Of a stretch of DNA of 64,000 nucleotides, positions 42,241-51,710 are shown in pieces. The position numbers and the translations under genes were made by a program. Position 1 is the stretch's first letter. Each line of letters opens with the position of its first letter. Origin of the DNA: Prolixibacteraceae bacterium (GTDB lineage: Bacteria; Bacteroidota; Bacteroidia; Bacteroidales; Prolixibacteraceae); contig DOAQ01000012.1 of NCBI GenBank assembly GCA_003506435.1, forward strand, positions 124,001 to 188,000. Reading direction: 5' to 3'. Under the pieces are notes generated by a model, which saw only the letters and a program-made list of their open reading frames with translations, made no database searches and was not told the origin of the DNA.

Positions 42241-43830
42241 ATGAAAAAGACATTTACAATCAATATAAGCGGAAGCGTTTTTCACATCGATGAAGATGCG
42301 TATGAAAAACTGCAAAAGTATCTCCAGATGTTGAGCAGCCATTTTCGGGGTTCGGAAGAAGGCCGGGAGATTTTACAGGACATTGAAGCCCGCATTGCGG
42401 AACTTTTCAACGAAAAAATGAAAGACGGCAGGGACGTTATTGTCGACCCGTGGGTTGACGAGGTAATTGCCCGGATGGGAAAACCGGAAGATTTTATGGA
42501 GGTGGAAGAGGGAGAACCGGCCCCGCAGGAACAACCTGTTCAACCGAAAATTAAGCGGCGAATGTACCGTGATCCCGATCGCCGGATACTCGGTGGCGTT
42601 TGCGGAGGAATGGGCGCTTATTTCAACATCGATCCGGTAATATTGCGGATCATTTTCTTCGTATTATTTTTCATAATTGGCCCGTTTAATATACTGCTGT
42701 ATTTCATGTTGTGGATTGCCGTTCCCAAAGCGCGCACCACGGCACAGCGCCTTGAAATGCGGGGCGAAGAAGCAACGGTTTCGAATATCGAGAAATCGAT
42801 AAAAGAAGAAGTAAAGGATGTAAAAGACAGTTTCCAGCGGTTCAGAAGTTCGGATACGTATGAAAAAGGAAAAGATGGCGTTTCGCGTTTCGGAGACTTG
42901 GTTTATAACGTATTAAAAGTTTCCCTGAAAATATTGGGAATCCTTGTCGGGGCATTCCTGATTTTAACCGGTTTTTTGGGTTTGCTTGGCTTTTTAAGCA
43001 CCATGATTATCGGACGTTCAATTGTTTCAGGCGCTCCCTGGATATTTGGAGCCCATGCAGATTTTGACATACCCGGATTGTTCAACCATTTTGTCAGCCC
43101 GGGGGCAATGACCATTTCGATCATCGCAATTGTATTGCTGGTTGCCATTCCGCTGATAGCGATATTATTCATCGGAACCAAAATGATTTTCAGGTACAAA
43201 ACCAACAATAAAATTATTGGTTTGGCATCGGTGGGAATTTGGTTGGTCGCATTGGTTACGCTGATATTGGTTTCCGTCGGGCAGGTCGACAATTTCAGTA
43301 AACGCACTTCAACCACGGTAAGTACAAAAATTGAATGTCAGGATTGCAAAAACCTGATCATGGAATTAGGGACTGATAAATACGAAAATTATACCGATAC
43401 CGGAATCGATCTCGACCGGATGAAAATGATCAAGGTTGATGAGAATGAAGTGCTGGTGGGCGGTCCACGACTTGATATTGAAAAGAGTACCAGTGACCAG
43501 TTTACAATTGTTCTGAAGAAAAAGGCCCGCGGCAAAAGTCAGGAAGAAGCACAGACAAACACAGAATCTATTGTGTACAATTTCCAGCAAAAAGATTCTG
43601 TGGTCACATTCGATCCGTATTACACACTCGGAGAAGGTGGAAAATGGCGGAACCAGGAGGTTGACATTGTGGTAAAGGTGCCGGTTGGTAAATCGGTGTT
43701 CCTCGATAAAAAAATGGTCCGGATCATCTACGATATTGAAAATGTGAGCAATACCTGGGATGGCGACATGGTCGGTAAATACTGGACCATGACCGAAGAC
43801 GGGCTTGCTTTAAAGGAAGAAATCAAATAA
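42241..43830 (+). CDS. PspC domain-containing membrane protein
   Basis: This 529-residue protein has an N-terminal soluble region (residues 1-95, KKTFTINISGSVFHIDEDAYEKLQKYL with a helical segment). A PspC domain follows at about 102-165 (RRMYRDPDRRILGGVCGGMGAYFNIDPVILRIIFFVLF) with its transmembrane helix. Three or more further membrane segments lie near 225-340, and a C-terminal beta-rich region ends the protein. PspC domains are linked to envelope stress sensing; the long Bacteroidota forms following PadR are of unknown role. It is co-oriented with the PadR gene and probably under its control. Confidence 0.92.
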   Translation: MKKTFTINISGSVFHIDEDAYEKLQKYLQMLSSHFRGSEEGREILQDIEARIAELFNEKMKDGRDVIVDPWVDEVIARMGKPEDFMEVEEGEPAPQEQPVQPKIKRRMYRDPDRRILGGVCGGMGAYFNIDPVILRIIFFVLFFIIGPFNILLYFMLWIAVPKARTTAQRLEMRGEEATVSNIEKSIKEEVKDVKDSFQRFRSSDTYEKGKDGVSRFGDLVYNVLKVSLKILGILVGAFLILTGFLGLLGFLSTMIIGRSIVSGAPWIFGAHADFDIPGLFNHFVSPGAMTISIIAIVLLVAIPLIAILFIGTKMIFRYKTNNKIIGLASVGIWLVALVTLILVSVGQVDNFSKRTSTTVSTKIECQDCKNLIMELGTDKYENYTDTGIDLDRMKMIKVDENEVLVGGPRLDIEKSTSDQFTIVLKKKARGKSQEEAQTNTESIVYNFQQKDSVVTFDPYYTLGEGGKWRNQEVDIVVKVPVGKSVFLDKKMVRIIYDIENVSNTWDGDMVGKYWTMTEDGLALKEEIK

Positions 43831-43931
43831 ATTGGGTTTTATACCCTGTTGTTTCTCAGTTTTGGGGATTGGCTATATGTCAATTCCCGGCTGAGTTGCA
43901 AAATTAAGATGAAACAGAAAAGTAAAAACGT

Positions 43932-44432
43932 ATGAAGATCAACAAAACATTGCTTCTCCTGCTATTTCTGATTGTTTCAGGAATAGCAACGGCACAAAGC
44001 AAGTCGTATAAAATTTACGATTCGTTCTCTGAGATGGATGGTGTTTCCCAGTTTTCATTCAGCAAAAATATGCTTGATGTGGTAAATATCGATCTGGATG
44101 ACGAAGGGAAAACAATCACCGGCGATCTGTATGAAATCCGTTTCCTTTCGTACAATCCTCAGAAAGGGGAGATGAACGGCTCCCAGTTTACAAAAAAGGC
44201 GATGGCATTATTGCCTTCTTCGTATAGTAAAATCGACATTGAGGATGATGACGTTGAAGCTTGGATGCTGGGCAACAAAAAGAAAGCAACGGAATTTCAT
44301 TTGTTCATAAAAAACGACAGCCCCGAAAGCATGCACTTTTTGGTTTCCTTCTACGGAAACTTTAACATTGACGATATGGATAAACTGACCCATATCGGAA
44401 TTGATCTTTCAAAAAATGATGAAGAGAAATGA
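43932..44432 (+). CDS. DUF4252 domain-containing exported protein
   Basis: This 166-residue protein with a signal peptide (LIVSGIATAQ) is recognised as DUF4252, a small Bacteroidota family of unknown function. The mature part has the family blocks FSFSKNMLDVVNIDLDD and LLVSFYG-like FLVSFYGNFNIDDMDKL. It lies between the long and short PspC genes; its last 4 bases overlap the start of the short one. Confidence 0.85.
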   Translation: MKINKTLLLLLFLIVSGIATAQSKSYKIYDSFSEMDGVSQFSFSKNMLDVVNIDLDDEGKTITGDLYEIRFLSYNPQKGEMNGSQFTKKAMALLPSSYSKIDIEDDDVEAWMLGNKKKATEFHLFIKNDSPESMHFLVSFYGNFNIDDMDKLTHIGIDLSKNDEEK

Positions 44433-44623
44433 AACGATTACGAAAATCAAGCAACCGGGTATTGTCAGGCGTTTGCGCCGGAATATCGGAATACATCAAT
44501 CCGGAACTGGACCCGGTAATTACACGTATCGGATTTGGAATACTGACCGTATTTAATCCGCTGATGCTTATTCTTTACGTTGTCCTAGCCATTGTTTTGC
44601 CAGGCCCGGAAAAGAACGTTTAA
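44429..44623 (+). CDS. Small PspC domain protein
   Basis: This 64-residue protein is a bare PspC domain: KRLRKSSNRVLSGVCAGISEYINPELDPVITRIGFGILTVF followed by one transmembrane helix. It overlaps the DUF4252 gene by 4 bases (translational coupling) and ends the PadR operon. A terminator follows at 44693-44732. Confidence 0.92.
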   Translation: MKRLRKSSNRVLSGVCAGISEYINPELDPVITRIGFGILTVFNPLMLILYVVLAIVLPGPEKNV

Positions 44624-44692
44624 AAAACTTTCTGAAAGTGTCGGCAGTAAATCTTTGATTGTTATTAAGAGAAATAAAGCTACTCCAAAAAT

Positions 44693-44732
44693 AAAGGCTG
44701 CTCAAAAGATTAACTTTTCGGGTAGCCTTTTT
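44693..44732 (+). terminator. Probable terminator of the PadR/PspC operon
   Basis: AAAGGCTGCTC pairs with GGGTAGCCTTT, with an inner AAAAG/CTTTT pairing, followed by T residues. It lies 70 bases after the last gene of the operon. Confidence 0.65.
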
Positions 44733-44798
44733 ATGATTTTTTGAAATTCCTGCCTGCTTCTACCTTTTTCTTATATTAAAAGCATTGAAAAAGAAATG

Positions 44799-44871
44799 CC
44801 CCCTTTTTTGTTATACCGAATGTGTAAAAAATTAGTATAATAGTTTATAATACCAATAAAAAATAGGGGGC
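44799..44871. repeat. Inverted repeat upstream of the glutamine synthetase promoter
   Basis: GCCCCCTTTTTTGTTAT (from 44799) is complementary, with small mismatches, to AATAAAAAATAGGGGGC (ending at 44871). The loop of about 40 bases is AT-rich. The right arm ends 18 bases before the -7 box at 44889 and covers the -33 position, so it could be an operator; a structural role in RNA is unlikely because the transcript starts downstream. Confidence 0.5.
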
Positions 44872-44888
44872 AACCCAAAAGTTATTCT

Positions 44889-44896
44889 TATTTTTG
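44889..44896 (+). promoter_or_regulatory. Promoter -7 box of the glutamine synthetase gene
   Basis: TATTTTTG is an exact TAnnTTTG match, 55 bases before the ATG. No TTG lies at the -33 distance, where the right arm of an inverted repeat is found instead; a promoter without this box may need an activator. Confidence 0.5.
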
Positions 44897-44951
44897 AAAC
44901 GTTATTTAAACAACGTACGCACTTGAGACTATTTATTAAAAAATTACAGGT

Positions 44952-47141
44952 ATGGCTGAATTCAGGTTTAACGCATTAAAAGAAGTACTTTCCAGAAAAC
45001 CTCAGGAAGTAAAAAGGGAAGATATTTTGACATCTGATTTTTTCGGCGTCTCGGTTTTCGATCGTCCGAAAATGAAGAAATATCTTTCGAAAGAAGCATA
45101 TAAAGCCGTTGTTGACGCTGTTGACAGCGGAACCACCATCGACCGGAAAATGGCCGATCAGGTGGCGCAGGGTATGAAATCATGGGCGGTTGAAAACAGG
45201 GCTACCCACTACACACACTGGTTTCATCCTTTAACCGACGGAACGGCCGAAAAACACGATGCATTCATCGTCCACGGTGAAAACGGCGGAGTAGTTGAGA
45301 GTTTCTCCGGCTCTGTGTTGGCGCAACAGGAACCCGATGCTTCTTCGTTTCCAAGCGGTGGTATCCGCCAGACTTTCGAGGCCCGCGGCTATACTGCATG
45401 GGACCCCTCGTCGCCGGCTTTCGTGGTCGACGGTACATTGACTATCCCGACTATTTTTGTTTCGTACACTGGCGAGGCGCTCGACTACAAAACACCTTTG
45501 CTCCGTTCATTACGTGCCATTGACGAGGCAGCTACCGTTGTTTGCCAGTATTTCGATAAAAATGTGACCAAAGTATATGCAAATTTGGGGTGGGAACAGG
45601 AATATTTTTTGATTGACGAAGCCCTTTTCATGGCTCGTCCCGACCTGATGCTTACCGGGCGTACCCTTATGGGACACGCATCGGCCAAAGACCAGCAGTT
45701 GGATGACCATTATTTCAGTTCGATACCAACCCGCGTTTACCGGTACATGGAAGATTTGGAGAATGAAGGGTACAAGTTGGGCATTCCTCTGAAAACCCGT
45801 CACAACGAAGTAGCTCCCAACCAATTTGAGTTGGCTCCGATTTACGAGGAAGCCAACCTTGCCAACGACCATAACCAGCTAATTATGGATGTGATGAAAA
45901 AAGTGGCGCGTCGCCACAATTTCAGGGTATTATTTCATGAAAAACCTTTTGCGGGCATTAACGGTTCGGGTAAGCACAATAACTGGTCTTTGGCAACCGA
46001 TACCGGTGTCAATCTTTTGTCACCGGGAAAAAACCCGAAATCGAATTTGCAGTTTCTCACGTTTTTGATAAATATTATCAAGGCGGTTTACGACCATCAG
46101 GATTTACTGCGCGCCAGCATTATTAGCGCTTCCAATTCGCATCGCTTGGGAGCCAACGAAGCGCCGCCATCTATCATTTCCGTTTTTCTGGGAACTGAAG
46201 TCAGCAAAATGCTCGACTTGATGGAAGAATCGGTGGTCGACCGCAAAATGACCCCGGATGAAAAAACAGCTCTCAAATTAAATATCGGTCGTATTCCTGA
46301 GATATTGCTTGATAATACCGACCGCAACCGTACGTCGCCATTTGCATTCACCGGAAACCGCTTCGAATTCCGCGCAGTCGGTTCGTCAGCGAATTGTTCA
46401 TCAGGCTTGATTGCCCTGAATTCAGCAGTAGCTGCCCAGTTGAAAAAGTTCAGTGCCAAAGTGGATACTCTGATTGAAAAAAATGTACGCAAGGACGAGG
46501 CAATATTCCAGGTGCTTAAAAAGCTGATTATTGACTGTAAACCCATCCGTTTCGATGGCAACGGCTACAGCGAAGACTGGGTCGTTGAAGCCGAATCGCG
46601 AGGACTGACCAACATTCTCAGCGTACCGAAAGCGCTGGAAGCATTCATGAGCCCTGAAGTAAAAGAACTGTTTAAATTTGTTGAGGTTTACGACGAAATA
46701 GAACTGGAAGGACGTGCCGAAGTTGAATACGAAAAGTACTTTAAAAATATTCAGATTGAAGCGCGCGTGCTTGGCGATCTTGCTATTAACCACATTGTGC
46801 CGACTGCGGTAAGGTACCAGACCATGCTGCTCGAAAATGTGAGAAACCTGAAAGAAGTATTTTCAGAAGCAGAATATAATCAACTGGCCGCCGGACGGAA
46901 AGAGCTGATCAAAGAAATCGGCGGACATGTTTCTTCGATTAAAGCGCTGGTAAAAGAAATGGTGGAAGCACGTAAAGTAGCCAACAAAATTGAAGACTCC
47001 ATTGACAAGGCGGAGGCTTATGATGTTTCCGTACGTCCGTTTCTGGAAGAAATCAGGTACCATATCGACAGGCTCGAACTTACTGTGGACAACGAATTAT
47101 GGCCGTTGCCCAAATACCGCGAATTATTGTTTGTACGATAA
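44952..47141 (+). CDS. glnN: Glutamine synthetase type III
   Basis: This 729-residue GS III makes glutamine from glutamate, ammonia and ATP. The length and N-terminal region (MAEFRFNALKEVLSR) are those of GS III, distinct from the about 450-residue type I. Family blocks include VFDRPKMKKYLSK, THWFHPLTDGTAEKHDAF, the metal/glutamate-binding RHNEVAPNQFELAPI, GINGSGKHNNWSL, and ASNSHRLGANEAPPSIIS with GNRFEFRAVGSSAN. The gene is alone, with its own promoter box and an inverted repeat upstream suggesting nitrogen-dependent control, and a strong terminator downstream. Confidence 0.97.
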   Translation: MAEFRFNALKEVLSRKPQEVKREDILTSDFFGVSVFDRPKMKKYLSKEAYKAVVDAVDSGTTIDRKMADQVAQGMKSWAVENRATHYTHWFHPLTDGTAEKHDAFIVHGENGGVVESFSGSVLAQQEPDASSFPSGGIRQTFEARGYTAWDPSSPAFVVDGTLTIPTIFVSYTGEALDYKTPLLRSLRAIDEAATVVCQYFDKNVTKVYANLGWEQEYFLIDEALFMARPDLMLTGRTLMGHASAKDQQLDDHYFSSIPTRVYRYMEDLENEGYKLGIPLKTRHNEVAPNQFELAPIYEEANLANDHNQLIMDVMKKVARRHNFRVLFHEKPFAGINGSGKHNNWSLATDTGVNLLSPGKNPKSNLQFLTFLINIIKAVYDHQDLLRASIISASNSHRLGANEAPPSIISVFLGTEVSKMLDLMEESVVDRKMTPDEKTALKLNIGRIPEILLDNTDRNRTSPFAFTGNRFEFRAVGSSANCSSGLIALNSAVAAQLKKFSAKVDTLIEKNVRKDEAIFQVLKKLIIDCKPIRFDGNGYSEDWVVEAESRGLTNILSVPKALEAFMSPEVKELFKFVEVYDEIELEGRAEVEYEKYFKNIQIEARVLGDLAINHIVPTAVRYQTMLLENVRNLKEVFSEAEYNQLAAGRKELIKEIGGHVSSIKALVKEMVEARKVANKIEDSIDKAEAYDVSVRPFLEEIRYHIDRLELTVDNELWPLPKYRELLFVR

Positions 47142-47165
47142 TTGATAAATTGCCAAATTTAACAA

Positions 47166-47210
47166 GAGGCCGTCTCAAAATAAAAAATTGAGATGGCCTC
47201 ATTATTTTTT
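47166..47210 (+). terminator. Terminator of the glutamine synthetase gene
   Basis: GAGGCCGTCTCAA (47166-47178) and TTGAGATGGCCTC (47188-47200) form a 13-bp stem with one G-T wobble over an A-rich loop, followed by ATTATTTTTT. Confidence 0.9.
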
Positions 47211-47267
47211 CCTTCTTTGTCACGGGTGTTTTTCCATTTTACGTATTTAAGGTTAAAAAAGGAAAAA

Positions 47268-48269
47268 ATGGATCAAAAGGCTCAGGCAATACTTGAAAGA
47301 TTTATTCTCGGCGAAAGCGTATCGGTTTCTGAGATGAAAGAATTGAAAAGAATATTTACCCAAAATATTCACCGGAAAGAAATAAACCAATGGCTTGCAA
47401 ACAAATGGGATACTGCTGGTTTCGATGATATTGAAATCAGTTACGACGGATTGAAACAGAAAATCCTGGAATACGAAGCCCAAAAAAAATTCAAGCCTGC
47501 TTTTTATCAGCATATCATCGGGTATTCTCAATACTATCAACGAATTGCTGCGGCATTATTCATCCCTCTGATCATCGGAATCTCATTGTATTTTGTGTTC
47601 ACTCCTTCAGGAAATGAAAATTTTTACGTTGCCGAAGCTCCGTTAGGACAAAAAGCGAAAGTTGAATTACCCGACGGTAGCACCGTGTGGCTCAATTCAG
47701 GTTCGAATATCCGGTACTCTTCTGATTTTAACAGAAAGAACCGGACAATAGAACTCAATGGAGAAGCATTTTTTGAAGTTGAAAAGAATACCGGGAAACC
47801 ATTCTTTGTTCACACCCCGTTTTTAGATGTTAAAGTAACCGGTACCCGATTTAATGTCAATGCCTATAACGACGAACCGTTTATCGAAACTTCATTGGTA
47901 GAAGGAACGGTTCATGTATTGCTGAAAAACGGAGACAAATCATTTCCGTTAACGTCGGGTAATGTTTTGGCTTACTCAAAATCATCTCACGAAATTTCAT
48001 CTCACAGTTTAAACGAAGAAGTCGCTATCGGATGGAAAGACAACCGCCTGATCTTTATTGACGATGATTTTTCGAAACTGGCAAGGAAGATCGAAAAGTG
48101 GTACAATGTTGAGGTGGTTTATAATCCTGATGATTTTGAAGAAAATAAACTAACGGTGAAACTCCTTGAAGGAGAACAATTAAACCGTTTGCTCGAAATT
48201 ATTGAATCAGCCGTTGGCGCAAAATGTACTGTAAAAGAGAATAGAATTTTAATAACCAAAATTCAATAA
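47268..48269 (+). CDS. FecR-family anti-sigma factor
   Basis: The 333-residue product starts at MDQKAQAILERF; the in-frame ATG at 47193 lies inside the upstream terminator and is rejected. A cytoplasmic helical domain (1-80), a single membrane helix (IAAALFIPLIIGISLYFVF), the FecR periplasmic domain (APLGQKAKVELPDGSTVWLNSGSNIRY ... GEAFFEVEKN) and a C-terminal DUF4974 (LARKIEKWYNVEVVY) appear in order. Such proteins carry a signal from an STN-bearing SusC to a cytoplasmic ECF sigma factor, but no sigma gene lies next to it. The STN-containing SusC gene follows 119 bases downstream. Confidence 0.93.
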   Translation: MDQKAQAILERFILGESVSVSEMKELKRIFTQNIHRKEINQWLANKWDTAGFDDIEISYDGLKQKILEYEAQKKFKPAFYQHIIGYSQYYQRIAAALFIPLIIGISLYFVFTPSGNENFYVAEAPLGQKAKVELPDGSTVWLNSGSNIRYSSDFNRKNRTIELNGEAFFEVEKNTGKPFFVHTPFLDVKVTGTRFNVNAYNDEPFIETSLVEGTVHVLLKNGDKSFPLTSGNVLAYSKSSHEISSHSLNEEVAIGWKDNRLIFIDDDFSKLARKIEKWYNVEVVYNPDDFEENKLTVKLLEGEQLNRLLEIIESAVGAKCTVKENRILITKIQ

Positions 48270-48316
48270 AATTAGCAGGCCTATGGTCATCTATAACTCT
48301 CTGTATTAACCAAAAA

Positions 48317-48338
48317 GGGAAGTGTCCTACCACTTCCC
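48317..48338 (+). promoter_or_regulatory. Intercistronic hairpin between fecR and susC
   Basis: GGGAAGTG (48317-48324) and CACTTCCC (48331-48338) form a perfect 8-bp stem with a 6-base loop and no T run. It may protect the susC-susD mRNA or separate expression levels of fecR and susC; it could also be part of a weak terminator. Confidence 0.5.
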
Positions 48339-48388
48339 CCGGAATCTAAACATTATTAAAACGTTTAAATTTAATTCATTCCAAATTT

Positions 48389-51300
48389 ATGAAAAAAAAC
48401 GAGAACATTTTTTCATGGGTTAATAATATCCCATGGGGAAGAACATTACGAATTATGAAAGTATTGCTTATTCTTCTAACTACGACCTTGGTTTCCTTTG
48501 CTTCGGGAAGTTTTTCACAATCGAAGAACTTCACCTTCCAGCTAAAGAATGTAAATCTTCTGGAGGTTTTCGAACAAATTGAAGCCCATTCCGACATCCA
48601 GGTTGCATACGATGTATCAGCCATTGATGTAACCCGGAAGATCAATATTGATGTGAACGGCGAATCGGTAGAAAAAGTCCTGCAAAAGGCATTGGAGAAT
48701 ACCGATCTCTCATTCCGTGTCATGAACCGGTATGTCGTTATTATAAAAAATGACGAAATATCCGAATTGGCATCTCAGCAGCAAAAAACCGTTACGGGGA
48801 AAGTTACAGATTCCTCCGGGCAGCCGCTTCCTGGGGTAACAGTAGTTTTAAAGGGGACTACCACCGGGATAATTACAGATTCCAGTGGAAAATACACTCT
48901 TCCCAATATTCCGGCAGATGCAACTCTCGTGTTTTCGTTTGTGGGGATGAAGGCACAGGAAATTATCGTTTCAGGCAAAAGCCAGATAAATGTTACCATG
49001 GTTGAAGAAACGGTAGGTATTGAAGAGGTTGTTGCGATTGGGTATGGAACCATGAAAAAAAGTGACTTAACAGGTTCTATGGCTTCTATTGGTCGTCAGG
49101 AAATTACTGAACTTCCGGTTTATTCAATGGATAATGTGTTACAGGGAAGATCTGCCGGGATGCAGATAACCCAGGGAGGCTATCGGCCTGGTGAAGCTTC
49201 AAGCATATTAATCCGGGGCCAAAGGTCTTTGGCAGGCAGTAATGCACCACTTGTTGTCGTAGACGGGGTTCCCGTGGAATCAGGGCTTATGGATATAAAT
49301 CCAAGTGATGTGGAGTCTGTAGAAATACTAAAAGATGCATCTTCTTCTGCTATCTATGGATCAAGGGCAGCAAACGGAGTGATTTTAGTTACTACAAGGC
49401 GTGGAAAGGAAGGAAGAGCTATCGTTGAATACAATGGTTATACAGGTATACAATATACCTTCGAACGGTTGGATTTGATGGATACGCCGACTTATGCGGA
49501 ATTTGTCAGGGACGCACACCGTCTGGCCGGTTCATACACCGATGATACAAAGATTTTTGCGCCATGGCAATTGGAGGCGATAACCCAAAACCGAACCACT
49601 GATTGGCAGGACCTTGTTTTTGACAGAGGTTTTCAGCAGAACCATACATTGAGTGTGCGTGGTGGAACTGAAAATACAAAATATTCTATTTCGGCAACAT
49701 TGCTTGAGCATAAGGCTACGGTACCCAATAATGATTACAAAAGACTTTCGGCCCGCTTCAATGTAGATCAGAATCTTTCATCCTGGTTACGTGTGGGCTT
49801 ATCGTTTTTTCTGAGTGACAGCTACAAACATCAATCAGTGGCTTTTGCCAATGTAATCAAAAATTCCCCGATGGTTTTGCCTTACGACGAAGATGGAACG
49901 ATACGTATGGAGGATGAGCTTGGCGATAGGAATCCTCTCTATGATATGCAAAGGGAAAACTCATTGGATGAAACATTAGAAACCCGGATTCTCGGAACTG
50001 TTTATGGAGAAGTAGACATTATTCCTGAACATCTGACCTTTCGGACAACTTTTTCTCCTGATTTTCAATTCACCACCAGAGGTAAATATACCAGGGATGT
50101 AATATCTTCAGCATCAAAAAATGGAGGTAAGACTTTAAATACTTTGTATGAATCCATGCTGACCTATCATGACACCTTCTTCGAAAAACACCGGGTGCAT
50201 TTGACAGCGATGTACGGGGTACAAAATTATAAATCAGACTCATATTCAATCGTAGGACGAGGCTTACCTTATGAACATCAGCTTTATCATAATTTGGGTA
50301 GTGTAGAGATATTGGATAGTTGGGGTACCGGGCTTTCGGAATGGGCTTTGGAATCGTATATGCTACGGGCCAACTATGTATATGATGATCGTTATCTGTT
50401 AACGTTCACCGGACGTGTTGATGGCTCCTCCCGCCTGGCAGAAGGGAAAAAATATGGTTTATTCCCATCTATGGCTGTAGCCTGGCATATTAAAAATGAA
50501 GATTTCATGAAGGATGTTGATTTTCTATCCGAGCTGAAACTTCGGTTTAGTATTGGTCAAACAGGGAATACGGGGATTTCTCCTTATCAAACCCAGGGTG
50601 TACTTTATAAAGGAGACGTGTATTCGTTTAGTGGCAATGATGTTCGGTTTTTTGAACACGGGGCTATTCCGAATCCGGACTTGAAATGGGAACGGACCCT
50701 CTCCAAAAACCTGGGTCTTAGTTTTGGGTTCAGGAATAATCGTTTTACAGGAAGCATCGATGTCTATGACAACAATACATTCGATCTGATGATGAATAGA
50801 AATTTGCCATTTACGACAGGATATACAAGTGTTCTTGAAAATGTAGGCGAAACCAGAAACCGGGGGCTAGAGGTCGAGATTTCAAGTATAAATATTAAGA
50901 CTCCCAACTTTACGTGGAGTACCGATCTCAATTTTTCAATGAACCGAAATGAGATTGTGAGCCTCTACGGAGGAAAGGACGACGATGTGGGAAACAATTG
51001 GTTTATAGGTGAGCCTATCAATATTAATTATTATTGGGTTTTTGATGGTATCTGGCAGTTAGGTGAAGAAGAGGCGGCTGCCGTATATGGAGCGACCCCG
51101 GGAGATTTCAGGATCAAGGATTTAAATACTGATAGTAAGATAGACGATGAGGACAGGAGTATTCTCGGGAGTGAGGAACCATCATGGATAGCCGGGATAA
51201 CAAATCGACTGCAATACAAAAATTTTGACTTTTCAGTCTTTATTTACACAGTTCAAGGCACACAACATCAAAGTGTTTATGGTGCTTCCGGTTATTTGGA

Positions 51301-51652
51301 TCTTTTATCCCTTCAGGCTCATGCTTATCAGGATAATATACGGGATGTCGAATACTGGATGCCTGACAGGCCATCCAATAAATATCAAAAGCCACATATT
51401 GGTTCTCAGACAATGAATCAGATACAGTCATTTTCAAACACCTCCTTTGTTCGGGTTAAGAATATGACGCTTGGATACAATATTCCTCAGGATCTAATAT
51501 CCCGGTTGAGGCTCAGTCGGGCAAGGATTTATACTTCAGTGCAAAACCCATTCACATTCACTTCCTTTGGTGGATACGATCCCGAGGCAGCAAGAGATTT
51601 CGATATGCCCAATTATACAACTTTCCTTCTTGGAATTAATCTGACTTTTTAA
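48389..51652 (+). CDS. SusC/RagA TonB-linked outer membrane protein with STN domain
   Basis: This 1087-residue outer-membrane transporter has a signal peptide (to about SGSFSQ) and an N-terminal STN signalling domain (about 45-115, NLLEVFEQIEAHSDIQVAYD). Then come a CarboxypepD_reg-like domain (TGKVTDSSGQPLPGVTVVLKG, about 133-210), the SusC plug with the signature IRGQRSLAGSNAPLVVVDGVP, and a large TonB barrel ending in Phe. The STN domain implies trans-envelope signalling to the FecR-like protein upstream. SusC imports oligosaccharides in partnership with the SusD lipoprotein encoded 58 bases downstream. Confidence 0.97.
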   Translation: MKKNENIFSWVNNIPWGRTLRIMKVLLILLTTTLVSFASGSFSQSKNFTFQLKNVNLLEVFEQIEAHSDIQVAYDVSAIDVTRKINIDVNGESVEKVLQKALENTDLSFRVMNRYVVIIKNDEISELASQQQKTVTGKVTDSSGQPLPGVTVVLKGTTTGIITDSSGKYTLPNIPADATLVFSFVGMKAQEIIVSGKSQINVTMVEETVGIEEVVAIGYGTMKKSDLTGSMASIGRQEITELPVYSMDNVLQGRSAGMQITQGGYRPGEASSILIRGQRSLAGSNAPLVVVDGVPVESGLMDINPSDVESVEILKDASSSAIYGSRAANGVILVTTRRGKEGRAIVEYNGYTGIQYTFERLDLMDTPTYAEFVRDAHRLAGSYTDDTKIFAPWQLEAITQNRTTDWQDLVFDRGFQQNHTLSVRGGTENTKYSISATLLEHKATVPNNDYKRLSARFNVDQNLSSWLRVGLSFFLSDSYKHQSVAFANVIKNSPMVLPYDEDGTIRMEDELGDRNPLYDMQRENSLDETLETRILGTVYGEVDIIPEHLTFRTTFSPDFQFTTRGKYTRDVISSASKNGGKTLNTLYESMLTYHDTFFEKHRVHLTAMYGVQNYKSDSYSIVGRGLPYEHQLYHNLGSVEILDSWGTGLSEWALESYMLRANYVYDDRYLLTFTGRVDGSSRLAEGKKYGLFPSMAVAWHIKNEDFMKDVDFLSELKLRFSIGQTGNTGISPYQTQGVLYKGDVYSFSGNDVRFFEHGAIPNPDLKWERTLSKNLGLSFGFRNNRFTGSIDVYDNNTFDLMMNRNLPFTTGYTSVLENVGETRNRGLEVEISSINIKTPNFTWSTDLNFSMNRNEIVSLYGGKDDDVGNNWFIGEPININYYWVFDGIWQLGEEEAAAVYGATPGDFRIKDLNTDSKIDDEDRSILGSEEPSWIAGITNRLQYKNFDFSVFIYTVQGTQHQSVYGASGYLDLLSLQAHAYQDNIRDVEYWMPDRPSNKYQKPHIGSQTMNQIQSFSNTSFVRVKNMTLGYNIPQDLISRLRLSRARIYTSVQNPFTFTSFGGYDPEAARDFDMPNYTTFLLGINLTF

Positions 51653-51710
51653 TATTGGCACAAATGTGTAATGGATAAAGATTTAAAATTTCATTTAAAA
51701 CAAAAAAATA

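Noticed and set aside
47193..47267. Longer start for the FecR gene
   Set aside because: The ATG lies in the right arm of the glutamine synthetase terminator and the added residues have no match to FecR N-termini.
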